A stretch of 64,000 nucleotides of DNA from Curvibacter sp. GWA2_64_110 (GCA_001797315.1 MGPC01000006.1:40087-104086), one strand, 5' to 3'. Positions 1-10,567 are shown, counted from the stretch's first letter. A program made the numbers and translations. Notes: generated by a model from the letters alone, not told the origin.

Positions 1-56
1 ACACCGGCATCCGCGCCATTCCGATCCCGGCCGACATCAAGGCCCGGTGTTCGTGA
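1..56 (+). CDS. 3' end of an unidentified gene (partial)
   Basis: An open frame enters from the left edge and ends at a TGA at 54-56, leaving only 17 residues (TGIRAIPIPADIKARCS). The stop falls directly before a strong hairpin terminator at 59-87, which suggests that this is the true end of a rightward gene. The peptide is too short to assign a family. A second frame is also open here, so the reading frame is inferred from the position of the terminator. Confidence 0.4.
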   Translation, partial: TGIRAIPIPADIKARCS

Positions 57-58
57 AC

Positions 59-87
59 AAAAAAGCCGCCTGTCAGGCGGCTTTTTT
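59..87. terminator. Bidirectional Rho-independent terminator
   Basis: A perfect 10-bp stem AAAAGCCGCC / GGCGGCTTTT with loop TGTCA is followed by a T run on the + strand and preceded by an A run. It can therefore end both the rightward gene at the window edge and the leftward Crp/Fnr gene that stops at 102. Confidence 0.85.
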
Positions 88-101
88 GTTCACGCTGGAA
101 A

Positions 102-725
102 TCACACGCCGGCCAGCGTGCGCAGGCCGCCCGGGTCAATCACGTTGAGCACGCGGCCGGTGCCGCTGATCAGGCTTTGCTCGCGCAGATGGCGCAGCAC
201 GCGCGACAGGGTTTCGGGCGCGATGCCGAGCTGGGCGGCAATCAGGCGCTTGCGCTGCTGCAACAGCACGGCCAGTACACCCTTGTCGCCCGGTTTGGCA
301 TGGCGCAAAAGCCACTCGGCACAGCGTGCCTCGGCATCCTTGGCCAGCCGGCTGACCGCCAGTTCGGTCTGGCGCCGGTGCGCCATGGCCACGTCGTTGA
401 GCACCGTGTGCGCTGCCACCGGCATGGCCGCCAGCGACTGGCGGAACTTGGGCAAGGGAATGCGCCGCATCACGACTTCGCTCTCGGCCACGGCATCCAC
501 CGCGCTGGGCAGGTTCAGCACCGCGGCCGTGGCTTCCAGCCAGAACGGACCTTCGACCTCACCGAGCTGATGCTCCAGAACTTCGCCGTCCAGCACACCC
601 AGCGCCACGCGGCCGCTTTCGATGTACATGGCCCAGGCGGGCGATGAGCCGCGCTTGAGCAGCACCGAACCGGACGCAACAATACGTCGTTCGGCTGACT
701 GGTCCATGAATTCGGCGGGTAGCAT
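102..725 (-). CDS. Crp/Fnr family transcriptional regulator
   Basis: This is a Crp/Fnr-type regulator: an N-terminal cyclic-nucleotide-binding-like beta barrel (about residues 10-115), a dimerisation helix, and a C-terminal winged helix whose recognition helix reads APETLSRVLRHL. In this family the barrel senses a ligand or redox state and the winged helix binds a palindromic box. I see no N-terminal cysteine cluster, so it is not a classical oxygen-sensing Fnr. The open frame extends to a TTG at 758, but that would abut a Fnr-type box at 761-774, so the ATG at 725 (MLPAEF) is preferred; neither start has a good ribosome-binding site. The gene stands alone and ends at a bidirectional terminator. 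Confidence 0.85.
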   Translation of the reverse strand: MLPAEFMDQSAERRIVASGSVLLKRGSSPAWAMYIESGRVALGVLDGEVLEHQLGEVEGPFWLEATAAVLNLPSAVDAVAESEVVMRRIPLPKFRQSLAAMPVAAHTVLNDVAMAHRRQTELAVSRLAKDAEARCAEWLLRHAKPGDKGVLAVLLQQRKRLIAAQLGIAPETLSRVLRHLREQSLISGTGRVLNVIDPGGLRTLAGV

Positions 726-760
726 GGATGCAACTGTGCGCCTCTTGCCGACCCGCAACC

Positions 761-774
761 TTGAGCAAAATCAA
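761..774. promoter_or_regulatory. Fnr/Crp-type operator (TTGAG-N4-ATCAA)
   Basis: TTGAGCAAAATCAA matches the Fnr/Anr consensus TTGAT-N4-ATCAA except for one base in the left half-site. It lies just upstream of the Crp/Fnr gene, which suggests autoregulation. It is also between that gene and the 3' end of the glycerate kinase gene, so the Crp/Fnr gene is the only obvious target. Confidence 0.55.
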
Positions 775-815
775 ACAACGCCCACGAAATCGGCCGAAGC
801 CGACCCGAAAAAGCC

Positions 816-2132
816 TCACAGCACCAGCAAAGCGCGGAAATCGTTGACGTTGGTGTGGGTCGGCCCGCTCACCACCAGGTCGCCCAGCGGCTGGAAAAAG
901 CCGTAGGCGTCGTTGCGGTCCAGGTAGCGGTCCACCTTCATGCCCAGTGCCTGCGCCCGCGCCAGCGTGCCCGGTTCGACCCAGGCGCCGGCATTCTCTT
1001 CCATGCCGTCGATGCCATCGGTATCGGCCGCCAGCGCCCAGACGCCGGCCTGCCCCTGCAGCGCTGCCGCCAGGCCCATGCAGAACTCGCCGGCACGGCC
1101 GCCGCGGCCGCGTTGCTCACCCTCAGGCACGGGGCGCACCGTGACGGTGGTCTCGCCGCCGCTCAGGATCACGCACGGTTTGGCAAACGGTTGGTCGCGT
1201 TGCGCGACCGCGCGTGCCAAGGCTGCATGCACCTTGCCCACCTCGCGCGACTCGCCTTCCATCTCGTCACTCAGGATGTAGGCGTGCAGACCAGCCGCTC
1301 GCGCGACTGCTGCGGCCGCCTCCAGCGACTGCTGCGGTGTGGCGATCATGTGCACTTCATGGCCAGCAAACACCGCATCGCCGGGCTTGGGTGTCTCCAG
1401 CGTGCCCTGCGCCAGCATGGCCAGCACGGGCGCCGGCACATCAATCCGATAGCGCTTCAGGATCGCCAGCGCATCGGCGCAGGTCGTGGCATCGGGCACG
1501 GTCGGCCCGCTGGCGATGACCGACGGGTCGTCGCCCGGCACGTCGCTGATGGTCAGCGTCACCACGCGCGCCGGCGCGCAGGCGGCGGCGAGGCGCCCGC
1601 CCTTGATGCGCGAGAGATGCTTGCGCACACAGTTCATCTCGCCGATGTTGGCGCCGCTGTTGAGCAATGCCTTGTTGATGCGCTGCTTCTCCTCCAGCGT
1701 CAGGCCCTCGGCCGGCAGGGTCAGCAAGGCCGAGCCGCCGCCGGAGATCAGGCACAGCACCAGATCGTCCGGCGTCAGCCCCTGCACCAGCGACAGAATG
1801 CGCTGCGATGCCGCCAGTCCGGCGGCATCGGGCACCGGGTGCGATGCTTCCAGCACCTCGATGCGGTGCGGCAGACCGGCCGCCCGCTCAGGGGTATGGT
1901 GGTAACGCGTCACCACCACGCCCGCAAGCGGCGCATCGGCCGGCCACAGGGCCTCGACCGCCTGCGCCATCGAACCGGCGGCCTTGCCGGCACCGATGAC
2001 GATGGTGCGCCCCTTCGGCGGCGGCGGCAGGAAGGCGGCGGTGTTGTGCAGCGGCAGGGCTCGCCGCACGGCGGCTTGGTACAGATGGGTCAGGAACGCG
2101 CGCGGCTGGCTGCGGGGATCAGGGCTTGTCAT
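816..2132 (-). CDS. ttuD: Glycerate 2-kinase (TtuD/GckA, MOFRL family)
   Basis: 438 residues, the usual length for the DUF4147/MOFRL glycerate kinases, some of which were named hydroxypyruvate reductase. The N-terminal half has the GAGKA motif (VIGAGKAAGSMAQAVEALW) and CLISGGGSALL; the C-terminal MOFRL domain has ILSGGETTVTV and ALAADTDGIDG. The enzyme phosphorylates D-glycerate to 2-phosphoglycerate, which is the last step needed after Gcl and GlxR, encoded divergently at 4.1-7.7 kb. It therefore completes the glyoxylate-to-glycolysis route, although it is separated from gcl by a lipoprotein gene and the LysR regulator. It starts at an ATG at 2132. The 256 bp to the divergent lipoprotein start hold the promoters but no motif I can name. 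Confidence 0.9.
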   Translation of the reverse strand: MTSPDPRSQPRAFLTHLYQAAVRRALPLHNTAAFLPPPPKGRTIVIGAGKAAGSMAQAVEALWPADAPLAGVVVTRYHHTPERAAGLPHRIEVLEASHPVPDAAGLAASQRILSLVQGLTPDDLVLCLISGGGSALLTLPAEGLTLEEKQRINKALLNSGANIGEMNCVRKHLSRIKGGRLAAACAPARVVTLTISDVPGDDPSVIASGPTVPDATTCADALAILKRYRIDVPAPVLAMLAQGTLETPKPGDAVFAGHEVHMIATPQQSLEAAAAVARAAGLHAYILSDEMEGESREVGKVHAALARAVAQRDQPFAKPCVILSGGETTVTVRPVPEGEQRGRGGRAGEFCMGLAAALQGQAGVWALAADTDGIDGMEENAGAWVEPGTLARAQALGMKVDRYLDRNDAYGFFQPLGDLVVSGPTHTNVNDFRALLVL

Positions 2133-2388
2133 TCAATTTGTCTCCTGCCGCCATTGTGCCGTCGTAACCCGGCGGTAACTCGTTTGTATGCATTGGCCAT
2201 CGGCATCACGGCCGATGAAGGCCGCCACCCCGGCCCAGCCCGGCCGCCGGGGCGATGACACGCAAAAGCACAAACTGTCACGTCTGGACACGCAATTTCT
2301 CGCCACATGCGGCGCGATTTGTGGCAAATTCCCATCCATCAACCGCCGCCCCGCCACGCCGGGCGGCTCACAGATGAGGAGAGTTCCC

Positions 2389-2886
2389 ATGCAACAGTCC
2401 ACTGAACGCCGCCAGTTGCTGCTGGCCGCCTCGGCCACGGGCATCGCCACCCTGCTGGCGGCCTGCTCGTCGCCGCCCCCGGCGGAACCGAAAGCGGAAG
2501 CGCCCCAGCCGGCAGCGCCGGTGGCAGCCGCGCCACCTGACAAGGTTTCCGTCGCCACCACGCCGCGCGCCTACCGCCGCGACGCCGCCAGCCACCTATA
2601 CGGCAAGAACGGCGAGCGCATCTTCAAGGGCAAGCTGCCGCCCTTGCTCTACGCCGTGGGCGTGCTGCAGGTCGAGGTCGACAGCCGCGGCAATGTAATC
2701 GGCACCAGCTGGATGCGCGCACCGCGCCATGCGCCCGAGGTGATGGCCGAGATCGAACGCACTGTGCGCCAGGCCGCCCCCTTCCCGGCCCCGGTGCGCA
2801 TGGGCCACGTCACATACACCGATACCTGGCTGTGGCACAAGAGTGGCCGCTTCCAGCTCGACACCCTGACCGAAGGCCAGACCTGA
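2389..2886 (+). CDS. Tat-type lipoprotein with TonB-C-like domain
   Basis: 165 residues. The start at 2389 is set by GAGGAGAG nine bases upstream; a longer open frame has no signal. The N-terminus has a twin arginine (ERRQLLL), a hydrophobic stretch and a lipobox (LLAAC, Cys28), then a Pro/Ala-rich linker to about residue 55. The C-terminal half resembles an energy-transducer TonB-C fold (VLQVEVDSRGNVIG, then a conserved helix). Its role is unknown; outer-membrane or periplasmic anchoring is inferred from the signal. A terminator follows at 2908. Confidence 0.7.
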   Translation: MQQSTERRQLLLAASATGIATLLAACSSPPPAEPKAEAPQPAAPVAAAPPDKVSVATTPRAYRRDAASHLYGKNGERIFKGKLPPLLYAVGVLQVEVDSRGNVIGTSWMRAPRHAPEVMAEIERTVRQAAPFPAPVRMGHVTYTDTWLWHKSGRFQLDTLTEGQT

Positions 2887-2907
2887 TCGTCTGAGCGCCC
2901 CACACAC

Positions 2908-2934
2908 AACGGCCCGCCTGATGCGGGCCGTTTT
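2908..2934 (+). terminator. Rho-independent terminator
   Basis: The inverted repeat AACGGCCCGC / GCGGGCCGTT is followed by TTTTG, 22 bp after the lipoprotein stop codon. Confidence 0.85.
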
Positions 2935-3028
2935 GCTTTGGCCATGAGAATGCCAAAGAAACAAACACCATCGCATTTGAAACAATTGGCGCCGCACAAG
3001 CCGGCAAAAACCGGAAAACGCCGAGGAA

Positions 3029-3110
3029 CCGGCTTCGCCGGGCCACTGGCGTTGCCCCCTGCAAGGGGGGTGGCGTAGCGACACGAAGTGCGCGCAGCCT
3101 GGGGGTGTTC
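3029..3110. repeat. Interspersed GC-rich palindromic repeat
   Basis: This intergenic stretch contains CCCCCTGCAAGGGGGG and a trailing AGCCTGGGGG segment, between the convergent lipoprotein and LysR genes. I recall near-identical sequence scattered through Comamonadaceae genomes, a recollection that a genome search would test. A related element lies inside hemW at 17521-17604. It may act as a bidirectional terminator. Confidence 0.55.
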
Positions 3111-3116
3111 CAATAC

Positions 3117-4031
3117 TCAAATCTTCGGCAAGTTGTCCCACCAGCGCTCGCCCAGGCGCCCCTGCATGAAGGCGATGAAGGCCAGCACCTTGCCCGGCAC
3201 CAGCTTGGGCGAAGGGAACACCGCATGAATCTCCTGCTCCGGCAGGGTGTGGCCCTTGAGCACTTCCACCAGATGGCCGGACTGGAGCGAGTCGCTGGCC
3301 ACGTAGCGCGGCATGGCCGCGATGCCGAAGCCGTTGCGCGCCGCCGCCAGCACGGCCGACAAGTTGTTGGAACGCAGCCGGCCGGCCACCGGCACCGTCA
3401 CCGTGTCGCCCTTCGGATTCGTCAGGCGCCAGACGTCGTCGCCCAGCACGCTGCTGTAGATCAGCGCCGGATGCTGGCTCAGATCCATGGCCTGCTTGGG
3501 CGTGCCGTGCTTGCGCAGGTACTTCGGCGCCGCCACCATCACCCAGGGATTGACGCCGAGAAAGCGAGCCCCCAGGGTGGAATCGGCCAGCTTGCCCATG
3601 CGGATGGCCAGGTCGATGCCGTTAGCCACCAGGTCGGTGTAACGGTCCTCGAAGCTCAGGTCGAGCTGCACCTGCGGGTGCTTGGCCATGAACTCCAGCG
3701 CCAGCGGCGTGATGACGCGCCGCCCGAACGCCACCGAGGTGCCGATGCGCAGCAGGCCCTGCGCCTGGGTCTGGCGCAGGCGCACGATGTTCTCGGCCTC
3801 GTCCGACTCGCGCACGATGATCTTGCACTTCTCGTAGTACAGGGCACCGGATTCCGTGACGCTGACGCCGCGCGTGTTGCGGTTGAGCAGGCGCACCTTC
3901 AGGCGCGCCTCGATGCTGGCCACCATCTTGGTCACGGTGGGCTGCGTGATGGAGAACTCGCGCGCGGCGCGCGAAAAACTGCCGGTCTCCACCACCCGCA
4001 CAAACACATTCATCGCATGCAGTCGATCCAT
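3117..4031 (-). CDS. LysR-family regulator of the glyoxylate operon
   Basis: 304 residues from the ATG at 4031, which has AGGAG eight bases upstream. A start at 4049 is possible but would sit inside a palindrome likely to be the operator. The N-terminal winged helix (FVRVVETGSFSRAAREF, then ITQPTVTKMVASIEARL) is typical of LysR, and the rest is the periplasmic-binding-protein-like effector domain. The gene is divergent from gcl-hyi-glxR, the classical layout for a LysR protein controlling its neighbour. The effector (glyoxylate, glycolate, tartronate semialdehyde or another) cannot be read from sequence. Confidence 0.88.
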   Translation of the reverse strand: MDRLHAMNVFVRVVETGSFSRAAREFSITQPTVTKMVASIEARLKVRLLNRNTRGVSVTESGALYYEKCKIIVRESDEAENIVRLRQTQAQGLLRIGTSVAFGRRVITPLALEFMAKHPQVQLDLSFEDRYTDLVANGIDLAIRMGKLADSTLGARFLGVNPWVMVAAPKYLRKHGTPKQAMDLSQHPALIYSSVLGDDVWRLTNPKGDTVTVPVAGRLRSNNLSAVLAAARNGFGIAAMPRYVASDSLQSGHLVEVLKGHTLPEQEIHAVFPSPKLVPGKVLAFIAFMQGRLGERWWDNLPKI

Positions 4032-4047
4032 CACCTTCTCCTGATCC

Positions 4048-4062
4048 ATTCCAATATGGAAT
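4048..4062. promoter_or_regulatory. Candidate LysR operator
   Basis: The perfect inverted repeat ATTCCA-ATA-TGGAAT lies between the LysR gene and gcl. A short palindrome with a T/A-rich centre in a divergent promoter is the usual LysR recognition site. The assignment rests on position and symmetry. Confidence 0.5.
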
Positions 4063-4150
4063 AGATGTTATGGACGGCAGCCGTCTTCCGCAAGTGCACA
4101 GGAGTTCATACAGTCCGCCCATCGTTTGATGGAATCCGAGGAGATATGAC

Positions 4151-5938
<1,788 letters not shown>

Positions 5939-5966
5939 TACAGGAAGACAACGGAGATTCATTGAG

Positions 5967-6746
5967 ATGCCCAAATTTGCAGCCAACCTGACCATGCTGT
6001 TCAACGAAGTGCCCTTCATGGAGCGCTTCGCCGCAGCCAAGGCGGCCGGGTTCGAGGCGGTGGAATACCTGTTCCCCTACGCTTTTGACAAGAACGAACT
6101 GACGCAAGCCCTCAAGGCCAACGGCCTGAAGCAGGTGCTGCACAACCTGCCGGCCGGCGACTGGGATGCGGGTGAGCGCGGCATTGCCTGCCACCCCGAC
6201 CGCGTGGACGAATTCCGCGCCGGCGTGGACAAGGCCATCGACTACGCCACCGCCCTGGGCTGCCCGCAGGTGAACTGCCTGGCCGGCAAGCTGCCCGCCG
6301 GCGTTGCCCGCGAGCAGGCGCAGGCCACCTTCGTCGCCAACCTGAAGTTCGCCGCCGACAAGCTCAAGGCCGCCGGCATCAAGCTGCTGATCGAGCCGAT
6401 CAACAGCTACGACATCCCGGGCTTCTTCCTCAACACCACGGCGCAGGCCGCCGCCATCCTGGACGCGGTGGGCAGCGACAACCTGTACATCCAGTACGAC
6501 CTCTACCACGCGCAGCGCATGGAGGGCGAACTGGCCGCCACGGTGCAGAAGTACCTGCCGCGCATCGCCCACGTCCAGCTGGCCGACAACCCGGGCCGCA
6601 ACGAGCCCGGCACCGGCGAAATCAACTATGCTTTCCTGTTCCGCCACCTCGACGCCATCGGCTACACCGGCTGGATCGGCTGCGAGTACAAGCCCAAGAC
6701 CAGCACGGTCGAGGGCCTGGGCTGGATCAAGAACCTGACTAAATAA
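5967..6746 (+). CDS. hyi: Hydroxypyruvate isomerase
   Basis: 259 residues. The enzyme interconverts hydroxypyruvate and tartronate semialdehyde. The sequence is a xylose-isomerase-like TIM barrel beginning MPKFAANLTMLFNEVPF, with metal-binding positions in LLIEPINSYDIPGF, YIQYDLYHAQRMEG and the terminal IGCEYKP. The frame is open further upstream, but the ATG at 5967 with a CGGAG site fits the family start exactly and follows the gcl stop by 28 bp. It is the second gene of the operon. Confidence 0.96.
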   Translation: MPKFAANLTMLFNEVPFMERFAAAKAAGFEAVEYLFPYAFDKNELTQALKANGLKQVLHNLPAGDWDAGERGIACHPDRVDEFRAGVDKAIDYATALGCPQVNCLAGKLPAGVAREQAQATFVANLKFAADKLKAAGIKLLIEPINSYDIPGFFLNTTAQAAAILDAVGSDNLYIQYDLYHAQRMEGELAATVQKYLPRIAHVQLADNPGRNEPGTGEINYAFLFRHLDAIGYTGWIGCEYKPKTSTVEGLGWIKNLTK

Positions 6747-6763
6747 AAGACTGAGATAGAGAC

Positions 6764-7672
6764 ATGACCAAATCCGGACTCAAAGTAGGCTTCATCGGCC
6801 TGGGCATCATGGGCACGCCCATGGCCATGAACCTGATCAACGGCGGCCACGTGCTGTTCGTCAACACGCGCAGCAAGGTTGCGCCGGAACTGGCGGAAGC
6901 CGGTGCCACGGTGTGCACCTCCCCGGCCGGTGTGGCCGAGCGCGCCGACATCATCTTCACCATGGTGCCCGACACCCCTGATGTGGAGAAGGTGCTGTTT
7001 GGCGACAACGGCGTGGCCCAGGGCCTCAAGGGCGCCAAGGGCAAGGTGGTGGTGGACATGAGCTCCATCGACCCGATCGCCACCAAGGCCTTCGCCAAGA
7101 AGATCAACGAACTCGGCTGCGACTACCTCGACGCCCCGGTCTCCGGCGGCGAAGTGGGCGCCAAGGCCGCCTCACTCACCATCATGGTGGGCGGCGAGCA
7201 GGCCGTGTTCGACCGCGTCAAGCCGCTGTTCGACCTGATGGGCAAGAACATCAACCTGATCGGCGGCAACGGCGACGGCCAGACCTGCAAGGTGGCCAAC
7301 CAGATCATCGTGGCGCTGAACATCGCCGCCGTGAGCGAAGCGCTGGTGTTCGCCTCCAAGGCCGGCGCCGACCCGGCCAAGGTGCGCGCAGCGCTGATGG
7401 GCGGCTTCGCCTCCTCGCGCATCCTGGAAGTGCACGGCGAGCGCATGGTCAAGCGCACCTTCAACCCGGGCTTCCGCATCGCGCTGCACCAGAAGGACCT
7501 CAACCTGGCCCTGCAAGGCGCCAAGTCGCTCAAGATGGCGCTGCCGCAGACCGCCAACGCCGCCCAGCTGATGCAGGCCTGCGCCGCCCTCGGCCACGAC
7601 CAGGCCGACCACTCGGCGCTGGTGAAGGCCATCGAGGCCCTGGCCAACCACAAGGTCGCGCCCGACGCCTGA
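6764..7672 (+). CDS. glxR: Tartronate semialdehyde reductase
   Basis: 302 residues, beta-hydroxyacid dehydrogenase family. It reduces tartronate semialdehyde to D-glycerate with NAD(P)H. The N-terminal Rossmann motif GFIGLGIMGTPMA, the substrate-binding DAPVSGGEVGA near residue 123 and the catalytic lysine in GQTCKVANQIIVA near residue 173 are all present. It begins 17 bp after hyi and closes the operon. Its product feeds the divergent glycerate kinase at 816-2132. Confidence 0.96.
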   Translation: MTKSGLKVGFIGLGIMGTPMAMNLINGGHVLFVNTRSKVAPELAEAGATVCTSPAGVAERADIIFTMVPDTPDVEKVLFGDNGVAQGLKGAKGKVVVDMSSIDPIATKAFAKKINELGCDYLDAPVSGGEVGAKAASLTIMVGGEQAVFDRVKPLFDLMGKNINLIGGNGDGQTCKVANQIIVALNIAAVSEALVFASKAGADPAKVRAALMGGFASSRILEVHGERMVKRTFNPGFRIALHQKDLNLALQGAKSLKMALPQTANAAQLMQACAALGHDQADHSALVKAIEALANHKVAPDA

Positions 7673-7698
7673 AACCGGCCCAACAGCCCGCCCCCGAC

Positions 7699-7738
7699 GC
7701 ACCCGGCCCCCTGTCTTTCCAGACGGGGCGCCGGGTGC
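7699..7738 (+). terminator. Hairpin terminator after the glyoxylate operon
   Basis: The outer stem GCACCCGGC / GCCGGGTGC encloses an imperfect inner stem (CCCCTGTCT / AGACGGGG), followed by ATCATTTT. It lies 27 bp downstream of glxR. Confidence 0.65.
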
Positions 7739-7831
7739 TATCATTTTGAGACCGCATAACCCCGCATCAAGTGGGCCGGAGCCTGATTCTGCTCTGGCCT
7801 TCTTTTTTATGTGCCGAACTGGAGAACGCCG

Positions 7832-9511
7832 TTGTGGCCCTTGACGAATCTTGATGCATCGCCCCTGGATGAAGACGATCTCTCCGCGGCACGGGCACTG
7901 GTCGTTGACAGCAACCCCACCTCCAGGGCGATCCTGGTCAACCAGCTGCGCGACTTCGGCGTCGGCTCGGTCTCGCAATGCACGCGCGTGGTGGATGCGC
8001 GGCGCCAGCTGGAATTCAAGACCTTCGACATCGTCTTGTGCGAGCACCACTTCGGCCGGGATTCCGCCACCGGCCAGGAGCTGCTGGACGACCTGCGCCG
8101 CAACCAGCTGCTGCCCTTCTCCACCGTGTTCATCATGATCACGGCCGAGGCCAGCTATGCCAAGGTGGCTGAAGCGGCCGAGTCGGCGCTCGACGGCTAC
8201 CTGCTCAAACCGCACACCGCCAGCAACCTCGGCGAGCGCCTGTACCAGGCACGCCAGCGCAAGATCTCGCTGCAAGACATCTTTGCCGCCATCGAGGCGG
8301 AAGATTTCGCCGGCGCCGCCAAGCTGTGCATGGCGCGCTTCGACAGCCGCGGCCCGTTCTGGCTGTATGCCGCACGCATCGGCGCCGAACTGTGGATGCG
8401 CCTTGAGAAATACGCCCAGGCCCAGACCCTGTACGAGGCCGTGATCGCCGCCAAGACCCTGCCCTGGGCCAAGCTGGGGGTGGCGCGCGCGCAGCTGGAC
8501 GGCGGCGAGCCAACGCGCGCCGTCAGCACGCTGGAGAACCTGATCAGCGAAGAACCGAACTACGCCGACGCCTACGACGTGCTCGGCCGCGCCCAGTTCG
8601 AGCTCGGCCGCTTCGACCGTGCGCTGGACACCTACAAGATGGCCTGCACCATGACGCCGCACTCCATCAGCCGGCTGCAGAACCTGGGCATGATGACCTA
8701 CTACAGCGGCGACCGCGTGGAGGCCGAAAAAATCCTCGGCAAAACGGCGCGCCAGGGCCTGGACTCCAAGATGTTCGACTGCCAGACCCTGGTGCTGCTG
8801 GCCTTTGCGCGCCTGGAGACCAACGACCGCAAGGGCCTGCAGCACTGCCAGGACGACTTCGGCAAGCTGCTGGAACGCCACGACAAGGACCCTCGCTACC
8901 TGCGCCTGGCCGCCATCGTCGACGCCCTCGTTCTGATCATGGACCGGCAGTTCGCCCGCTCGGTGGACGCCGTGCGCGCCATGGCCGCCCGGGTCAAGGA
9001 CCCTTCGTTCGACTTCGAGTCCGCCACCAACCTGCTGGCCCTCATGGCCCAGCTGGCCAACAAGGCCATCCAGCTCGACGAAGTCGACAAGGTGGTCGAC
9101 ACCCTGGGCATGCGCTTTTGCACCAGCCGCTCCCTGGCCGAACTGCTGGCCGGCTCGACCGCCGTGCACCCACCGTATGCGGAGCGCATCCGCCAGAGCA
9201 ACACGCAAATCCTCAAGTTCGCCGAAAAGGCCATGACGCTCAGCATGGGCGGCAACCCGTCTGCGGCCGTCAAGGACCTGATCATCCACGGCGAGGAAAC
9301 GCTCAACGCCAAGCTGGTCGAAACCGCCTACCTGGTGCTGCAACGTTATGCCGCCAAGGTCGAGGATCTGGAAAAACTGACCGAGGTCGTGCAGGCGCTG
9401 CGCGCCCGTTTCGGGCCCGCCAGCGTGCGCCCCACCCTGGGCGAACCCAAGCGCGAGGCCGGCGCCCTGCGGCTGCGCACCGGTGCGCGCCCGGCAGCGC
9501 AAGAGGCTTAG
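7832..9511 (+). CDS. Pseudo-receiver/TPR regulatory protein
   Basis: About 559 residues. The N-terminal 140 residues form a CheY-like receiver followed by tetratricopeptide repeats to the C-terminus (for example AQTLYEAVIAAKTLPWAKLG and the next repeats). In the receiver the phospho-acceptor aspartate position reads VLCEHHF, so Glu71 replaces Asp; Asp26 and the conserved LLKP lysine remain. From what I remember of related proteins, Glu here is usual for this subfamily, implying a non-phosphorylated, constitutively signalling receiver. The start is uncertain: the TTG at 7832 has GGAGA six bases upstream, while a GTG at 7811 has no ribosome-binding site. The partner is unknown. Confidence 0.75.
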   Translation: MWPLTNLDASPLDEDDLSAARALVVDSNPTSRAILVNQLRDFGVGSVSQCTRVVDARRQLEFKTFDIVLCEHHFGRDSATGQELLDDLRRNQLLPFSTVFIMITAEASYAKVAEAAESALDGYLLKPHTASNLGERLYQARQRKISLQDIFAAIEAEDFAGAAKLCMARFDSRGPFWLYAARIGAELWMRLEKYAQAQTLYEAVIAAKTLPWAKLGVARAQLDGGEPTRAVSTLENLISEEPNYADAYDVLGRAQFELGRFDRALDTYKMACTMTPHSISRLQNLGMMTYYSGDRVEAEKILGKTARQGLDSKMFDCQTLVLLAFARLETNDRKGLQHCQDDFGKLLERHDKDPRYLRLAAIVDALVLIMDRQFARSVDAVRAMAARVKDPSFDFESATNLLALMAQLANKAIQLDEVDKVVDTLGMRFCTSRSLAELLAGSTAVHPPYAERIRQSNTQILKFAEKAMTLSMGGNPSAAVKDLIIHGEETLNAKLVETAYLVLQRYAAKVEDLEKLTEVVQALRARFGPASVRPTLGEPKREAGALRLRTGARPAAQEA

Positions 9512-9543
9512 CGGGTAGAATCCCCAACTCGCATGAGCGACCC

Positions 9544-9631
9544 GGAGGTGTGGCAGAGTGGTCGATTGCACCGGTCTTGAAAACCGGCAACGGGCAACCG
9601 TTCGTGAGTTCGAATCTCACCGCCTCCGCCA
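9544..9631 (+). tRNA. tRNA-Ser (anticodon TGA)
   Basis: An 88-nt class II tRNA including CCA. The acceptor arm GGAGGTG pairs with CGCCTCC, the anticodon stem CCGGT/ACCGG encloses loop CTTGAAA (anticodon TGA at 9578-9580), a long variable arm follows, and the T arm contains GTTCGAATC. Confidence 0.95.
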
Positions 9632-10351
9632 ATGACCCCAACGCTTGTCTGGTAGTGCCACCGCCCTACGGCTTCTCCGTCTCATGCCAGCTAACAGCTC
9701 GCCCAGACACTGAGCGAAGCCCCGGCCCAACTGGTCATCCCGCTTTCTGACGGCCTTGCCATCTGAAACCATAGTGTCTCGAACGCTCAAGTCAATTGGG
9801 ACCACCACATCGAGGCCACCGTCTATTCTGTTAAAACCGACCAGCACCGGTCTTTGTTCCACAACAGCATCCAAGGCTGCGGCTGTCTCGGCGTTTAAGC
9901 CAGACAGATACAGCTTGTATCCCGGAGTGTCCGAAGCCATGGTTTGCTCGGGCTTCACGATGACGGTCCCCAGCTTTATCCAGGCGTAATTGGGAGCCTC
10001 CGGTTGCACGCCTCCTGCATCGGACACATTGAAAATTCCGACCTTGTAGGTAACCGCAACTTGCTTCGGCCCGAACTTCCGCAACCCAAAGGAGCCGTTT
10101 ATCGCAATGGGAGCCCCTCGCTTGTATGCGGTATCAAACGCCATAGCCTTGAACTCGAAGCCACACGTGTCCAAGACTCCTTCCCTGTATTGATTCATCG
10201 GCACGACGTAGGTCGTTCCTTCAAGTGCCCGAGCAACCTGAAGAATTGCGCCCGAAGATTGAGCTGCTGCGCCTGATGAGAGAACAACCGCCAAGGTGGC
10301 AAGCACCCCGGTGAACCAGAGATGACACGCAACGCTGAATTGCCTGTTCAT
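9617..10351 (-). CDS. Exported protein of unknown function
   Basis: 244 residues. The start at 10351 has GGAGGGCCT immediately upstream. A signal peptide (charged N-terminus, hydrophobic core, cleavage near SGAAAQ, about residue 31) precedes a probable beta-rich periplasmic domain. The reading frame runs into the opposite strand of tRNA-Ser and stops inside it, and the last 30 residues are an Arg-rich tail (GMRRRSRRA...). This suggests that the original 3' end has been lost or frameshifted. I do not recognise the family. The region has lower GC than the flanks, consistent with accessory DNA beside a tRNA gene. Confidence 0.6.
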   Translation of the reverse strand: MNRQFSVACHLWFTGVLATLAVVLSSGAAAQSSGAILQVARALEGTTYVVPMNQYREGVLDTCGFEFKAMAFDTAYKRGAPIAINGSFGLRKFGPKQVAVTYKVGIFNVSDAGGVQPEAPNYAWIKLGTVIVKPEQTMASDTPGYKLYLSGLNAETAAALDAVVEQRPVLVGFNRIDGGLDVVVPIDLSVRDTMVSDGKAVRKRDDQLGRGFAQCLGELLAGMRRRSRRAVALPDKRWGHWRRR

Positions 10352-10567
10352 AGGCCCTCCATTGCTACTGACTCAAAGCATACACAACGTCGGCAATTGG
10401 GTGGGATTCCCCCTGTTGCTCGGACACATTCATCGGTTTGAACCCTCGAATCCCGAATTCATGGGATTCCCAAACGGTTTTGTCTTTCTAGACTGAAGGC
10501 GTCGAGTACATAGCTCGACCTGCGGAAGCCGCTTCGGATTCCCAGCCACTGTCACATGGAGGTCACT

